This document shows, one piece after another, positions 60,969-64,000 of a stretch of 64,000 bases of DNA. The notes beneath the pieces were generated by a model. That model had not been told where the DNA came from. It saw nothing but the letters and a program-made list of their open reading frames with translations, and did not search any database. Position numbers and translations under genes: made by a program. Origin of the DNA: Ponticaulis profundi. GTDB lineage: Bacteria; Pseudomonadota; Alphaproteobacteria; Caulobacterales; Hyphomonadaceae. The DNA lies in assembly GCF_042659465.1 (NCBI RefSeq), contig NZ_JBHSSW010000004.1, positions 1 through 64,000 of the forward strand. The letters run 5' to 3'. Numbering within the stretch: position 1 is the stretch's first letter; each line of letters starts with the position of its first letter.

Positions 60969-61715
60969 ATGAAAAAGGTTATTCCATTCCTCTCGCTCCT
61001 GGCATTTGCTGTGTGCGGCACCGCTCATGCTCAAAAGGTACGCGCCGCTGATACAGGTGCGGTTGAGCTTGCTCTGCTCGGCACGGAAAACACTGTCGGC
61101 CAGGAACTGACGCTCAAAAAGGGTGATGTCCTCTGGGCAGAAACCTTCCGTCCGCTTCATATCGTCGTGCTGAAGGATGACGTGGAAGAACGTCGTCGTC
61201 CAAATGTCGATGGCATTCCAGCCGAGACGACGCTGATTGGCGTTCGCCTTGCGTCTGGCCTCGCTTACTGCCCGGCCATCGACTATGACGCGCCTGTCAG
61301 TAAGGTTCAGTGCTTTCAGGACTTCAATGACGATGGCCTGTTCGAAGGCGGATATTATTCCGATCAACGCGGTTTCGACACGCAGTTTCTCGCTGGATGG
61401 CTGCGTGGACTCTCGGGTCTGACGAAGCAGCTTTCCTACGCGCCGCCGACTGAAGAGACGGTCGTTCCGACGGGACGTTTGAGCGTGCAGTATGACGGCA
61501 TGCGCAAAGGCGCGCCGAAGTTTCGCGTCTATGTCGAGAATGAGCGTATTGATGATCCGCTTTATTGCGACGTGACAGAGCCAGGTGAGTGCGAGATCCT
61601 TGGACGTCGCATTCGCTATGTCGAAAATGACGACGGCACGGTCAGCTTTACGCCCGTTGATGAAGGTACGCTTCGCGGTTTTTCCCTGCAGAGCGTCTCC
61701 AGCTACAGAAAATAA
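60969..61715 (+). CDS. Secreted hypothetical protein inside the pnt operon
   Basis: A 248-aa protein starting at the ATG at 60969 (the preceding in-frame GTG at 60963 is also possible; AAGGGGAAG is nearby). It has a signal peptide (KKVIPFLSLLAFAVCGTAHA). The mature chain is beta-rich with paired cysteines (AYCPAI/VQCFQD and YCDVTEPGECEI) suitable for disulfides; the segment QDFNDDGLFEG resembles a calcium-loop-like DxNxDG motif. I recognise no family. It lies 2 bp from pntAB and 5 bp before pntB, so it is certainly on the same transcript. Confidence 0.75.
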   Translation: MKKVIPFLSLLAFAVCGTAHAQKVRAADTGAVELALLGTENTVGQELTLKKGDVLWAETFRPLHIVVLKDDVEERRRPNVDGIPAETTLIGVRLASGLAYCPAIDYDAPVSKVQCFQDFNDDGLFEGGYYSDQRGFDTQFLAGWLRGLSGLTKQLSYAPPTEETVVPTGRLSVQYDGMRKGAPKFRVYVENERIDDPLYCDVTEPGECEILGRRIRYVENDDGTVSFTPVDEGTLRGFSLQSVSSYRK

Positions 61716-61720
61716 GTATC

Positions 61721-63136
61721 ATGACACCCACGATTTCTGCTGCGCTGTATCTCGTTGCAGCCATTCTGTTCATTCTGGCCATTCGTGGCCTGTCCAATCC
61801 TGAAACGGCACGGGGCGGTAATCGCCTTGGCATGATTGGTATGATCATTGCCGTTGCGACCACGGTGGTGAGTCTGGCGCCGACCCTAGGGCCAGTCACG
61901 ATCGGTCTGATTGTTGCGGGTGTTGTCGTTGGCGGCGGTATCGGCTCTGTGCTCGCATTGCGCGCCAAAATGCCGGAAATGCCTCAGCTGGTTGCTGCCT
62001 TCAACGCATTGGGCGGTGGATCGTCCATGCTCGTCGCAGCGGCGGCCTACTACGCGCCGGATGCCTTTGCGCTTGTGCAGGCAAATGGTGATATCGGCGT
62101 GCGCTCCGTGATTGAACTGTCACTGTCCGTGCTGCTTGGTGCGGTCACGCTCACCGGTTCGTTCGTCGCCTTCGCAAAGCTCAACGGAAATATCTCCGGT
62201 GCTCCGATTTTGCTGCCGGCACGTCATTTCCTGAACATTGCCATGGGTTTGCTGGTCATCGGTATGATCAGCTGGCTGGCTGTTTCCGGCGGCGATCAGG
62301 ATGTTGCGTTCTGGGTCATTCTCGGTGTGTCGCTGGCGCTTGGTATCACGCTCATTATCCCGATCGGCGGCGCCGACATGCCGGTCGTGATTTCAATGCT
62401 GAACTCGTATTCAGGGTGGGCTGCGACGGTTCTCGGTTTCTCGCTGGGCAATTTTGCGCTCATCGTGACGGGCGCGCTCGTCGGTGCTTCGGGTGCCATT
62501 CTGTCTTACATCATGTGTAAAGGCATGAACCGCTCCTTCCTGTCTGTCATCCTTGGTGGCTTTGGCGCAGCAGATGGCCCCGGCGCGTCTGCCGCTGGCA
62601 GCAATGTGGACCGTCCCGTCAAGCGCGGTTCGGCCGATGATGCTGCCTTCATCATGAAGAATGCGACCAAGGTGATCATTGTGCCTGGATACGGCATGGC
62701 GGTCGCGCAGGCACAGCACGCTCTGAAAGACATGGCCGAAAAGCTCAAGGAAGAGGGCGTGGAGGTTTCCTACGCCATCCACCCTGTCGCAGGCCGTATG
62801 CCGGGTCACATGAACGTTCTGCTCGCCGAAGCAAACGTCCCTTATGACGAAGTCTTTGAACTGGAAGACATCAACTCGTCCTTTCAGCAGGCTGATGTGG
62901 CGTTTGTCATTGGCGCGAACGACGTCACCAACCCTGCTGCAAAATCGGACCCATCATCGCCAATTTTTGGCATGCCAGTCCTGAATGTCGAGCAGGCAAA
63001 GACCGTTCTTTTCGTCAAACGTTCGCTCGCTTCCGGCTATGCGGGAATCGAAAACGAACTCTTCTTCAATGACAACACAATGATGTTGCTCGATGACGCC
63101 AAAAACATGGTGGAAAACATCTCAAAGTCCTTGTGA
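61721..63136 (+). CDS. pntB: NAD(P) transhydrogenase subunit beta (PntB)
   Basis: A 471-aa subunit with about nine TM helices (domain IIb, residues ~1-270) and the C-terminal NADP(H)-binding domain III (~295-471). RGLSNPETARGGNRLGM, MPEMPQLVAAFNALGGGSS, the GADMPVVISMLNSYSGWAA loop, IIVPGYGMAVAQAQ (Gly-rich dinucleotide loop), HPVAGRMPGHMNVLLAEANVPYDEV and FVIGANDVTNPAA are all present. Together with PntAA and PntAB it links NADPH supply to the proton gradient. A strong terminator follows. Confidence 0.97.
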   Translation: MTPTISAALYLVAAILFILAIRGLSNPETARGGNRLGMIGMIIAVATTVVSLAPTLGPVTIGLIVAGVVVGGGIGSVLALRAKMPEMPQLVAAFNALGGGSSMLVAAAAYYAPDAFALVQANGDIGVRSVIELSLSVLLGAVTLTGSFVAFAKLNGNISGAPILLPARHFLNIAMGLLVIGMISWLAVSGGDQDVAFWVILGVSLALGITLIIPIGGADMPVVISMLNSYSGWAATVLGFSLGNFALIVTGALVGASGAILSYIMCKGMNRSFLSVILGGFGAADGPGASAAGSNVDRPVKRGSADDAAFIMKNATKVIIVPGYGMAVAQAQHALKDMAEKLKEEGVEVSYAIHPVAGRMPGHMNVLLAEANVPYDEVFELEDINSSFQQADVAFVIGANDVTNPAAKSDPSSPIFGMPVLNVEQAKTVLFVKRSLASGYAGIENELFFNDNTMMLLDDAKNMVENISKSL

Positions 63137-63181
63137 GGTGCCGCGAAGCACCTCAGTACGCTGAGTATTGAATGCACCCTT

Positions 63182-63221
63182 GATCCTGGATGGCCGTCTG
63201 GCTGCCAGGATCTTTTTTTTG
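63182..63221 (+). terminator. Rho-independent terminator of the pnt operon
   Basis: GATCCTGG at 63182-63189 pairs with CCAGGATC at 63205-63212, followed by a run of eight T from 63213. Confidence 0.92.
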
Positions 63222-63245
63222 TCTGATTTTCAGTGATCTGAAGGC

Positions 63246-64000
63246 TTAGAGCGACAAGCCCTTCGGGACCCGCTTTTCGAGCATGGCCATGTGTTCCGGA
63301 TTGGCCTCAATGACCTTCCGGGTGTTGAGGTCGAAGGTGACCGCAACGGCTTCTGACGTGCAATAGGCTTCACCCGTATCCGGATTCAGCATCCAGTGGA
63401 CCAGGCTGTGGACCTTGGGCTGAACCGTGCCAAGCCCGGTGCGGACTTCAATTACATCGCCCACACGTGGCCAGCTGCGATAGCGCAGGCGGTATTCGAG
63501 AACGGCTGCGCCAGAGCGGACCTCTTCGCCGGATGCAGCAGAGGCTGCGGCCACTTCATCGCGCCAGGCAGCCAGCAGATTCGGGACGCTGTCGGACACA
63601 CGACCGATAAAGTTCTCAGGCATCATCCGGCCATGACTGTCGCAATGCGTCATGCGCACGGCGCCGCGCCCGATGACCGGGATACCAAGTGCTTCGGCGT
63701 GTTCAATGCGTGTTTCCGTATCCGGGAGGGGCGCTTTGTTCTGATCAATCGAGCGCGGCGCTGTATGAGCGGGCTGTTCGACGCGCAGACGCTCAAATGC
63801 GGCGAGCGTTGACTGCTTCCAGCCAAATGGCTTTCCGGTCTTTGATTCCACATGGCGCACCCATGTCCGGAAGGACGCGGCTGTTTCCCCGCTGACGGCG
63901 TGTTTCAGCTCCTGATAAACGAGGACTGCGTCGTCCGTTACATCCAGAATCCCGCCCTCCATATAGATCGGGCGCCCCGGATGAACTTCCTTCATGAAGC
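63246..64000 (-). CDS. Acyl-CoA thioesterase-like protein, N-terminus outside the window
   Basis: The visible 251 codons read without a stop to the right edge. An in-frame Met at 63995 (MKEVHPGRPIYMEGGILDV) is probably internal, because this stretch corresponds to the second half of a hotdog domain and its first half would lie beyond 64000. A second hotdog follows (RMTHCDSHGRMMPENFIGRV ... YRLRYRSWPRVGDVIEVRTGL). Double-hotdog proteins of this kind act on acyl-CoA thioesters. The gene is convergent with pntB and its start codon cannot be given from this window. Confidence 0.8.
   Translation of the reverse strand, partial: FMKEVHPGRPIYMEGGILDVTDDAVLVYQELKHAVSGETAASFRTWVRHVESKTGKPFGWKQSTLAAFERLRVEQPAHTAPRSIDQNKAPLPDTETRIEHAEALGIPVIGRGAVRMTHCDSHGRMMPENFIGRVSDSVPNLLAAWRDEVAAASAASGEEVRSGAAVLEYRLRYRSWPRVGDVIEVRTGLGTVQPKVHSLVHWMLNPDTGEAYCTSEAVAVTFDLNTRKVIEANPEHMAMLEKRVPKGLSL

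Overview
The window looks like chromosomal DNA of a moderately GC-rich alphaproteobacterium. The gene content (split transhydrogenase pntAA/pntAB/pntB, a cysG-DUF2849-cysI-DUF934 sulfite reduction operon, a STAS-fused MlaE permease, an mreBCD-mrdA-rodA operon) fits the Hyphomonadaceae/Maricaulales side of the class. That family-level placement is inference from content and style, not from a marker gene. Genes are densely packed on both strands, with many ATGA or TGATG stop/start overlaps. I see no tRNA, rRNA, CRISPR array, prophage or conjugative element.

Layout. 1-800: a structured RNA-like element, three different REP-type hairpins and the REP-associated tyrosine transposase (RAYT) they probably belong to. 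800-5350: secreted, DUF3291 and hypothetical proteins, a triplicate palindromic 49-bp repeat, a YjdM zinc-ribbon protein, a crotonase and a DUF2785 protein. 5400-8400 (minus strand): two tiny coupled ORFs, ferrochelatase hemH and a MATE exporter. 8350-11650: glycerate-kinase-like P-loop kinase, DUF2891 lipoprotein, a lone TonB-C-domain protein and rluA. 11660-18690: CsbD, a metallophosphoesterase, fumC, a 39-aa membrane protein, a membrane-fused spermidine-synthase-like protein, a lipoprotein and a VTT-domain protein.

18800-28000: leuA behind a leucine-rich leader peptide, then the rod-shape operon mreB-mreC-mreD-mrdA-rodA and a sodium:neurotransmitter-type symporter. 28000-32800: proline iminopeptidase, epoxide-hydrolase-like enzyme, DUF423 and thioesterase genes. 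32900-36400: a four-gene Mla-type lipid transport operon (MlaE/MlaF/MlaD plus a PqiC-like lipoprotein), followed convergently by a large two-TM coiled-coil protein of unknown role. 38400-41700: a small membrane protein, an orphan Hpt phosphotransfer protein, chorismate mutase and an MHYT-GGDEF-EAL c-di-GMP enzyme.

41800-48700 is an assimilatory sulfur module: ferredoxin-NADP reductase and a divergent LysR regulator on the minus strand; cysG, DUF2849, a GST, a VOC protein, cysI and DUF934 on the plus strand. The likely logic is Fpr to ferredoxin to siroheme sulfite reductase, with siroheme supplied by CysG and expression controlled by the LysR protein through the shared intergenic region. 48700-59300 holds a methyltransferase/HODM pair, an EVE protein, gmhB with an MFS exporter, a CoxE-like vWA protein, DUF2270, a dienoyl-CoA-isomerase-like crotonase, DUF4197 and an alpha/beta hydrolase. 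59300-63200 is the proton-translocating transhydrogenase operon with an unrelated secreted protein gene between pntAB and pntB. The last gene, an acyl-CoA thioesterase-like protein, runs off the right edge.

Most of the window is ordinary core genome. The parts most worth a second look are the RAYT/REP cluster and the structured element beside it, the possibly leaderless leu leader, the micro-protein with palindromic upstream DNA, the coiled-coil protein after the Mla operon, the secreted protein embedded in the pnt operon and the sulfite-reductase neighbourhood.
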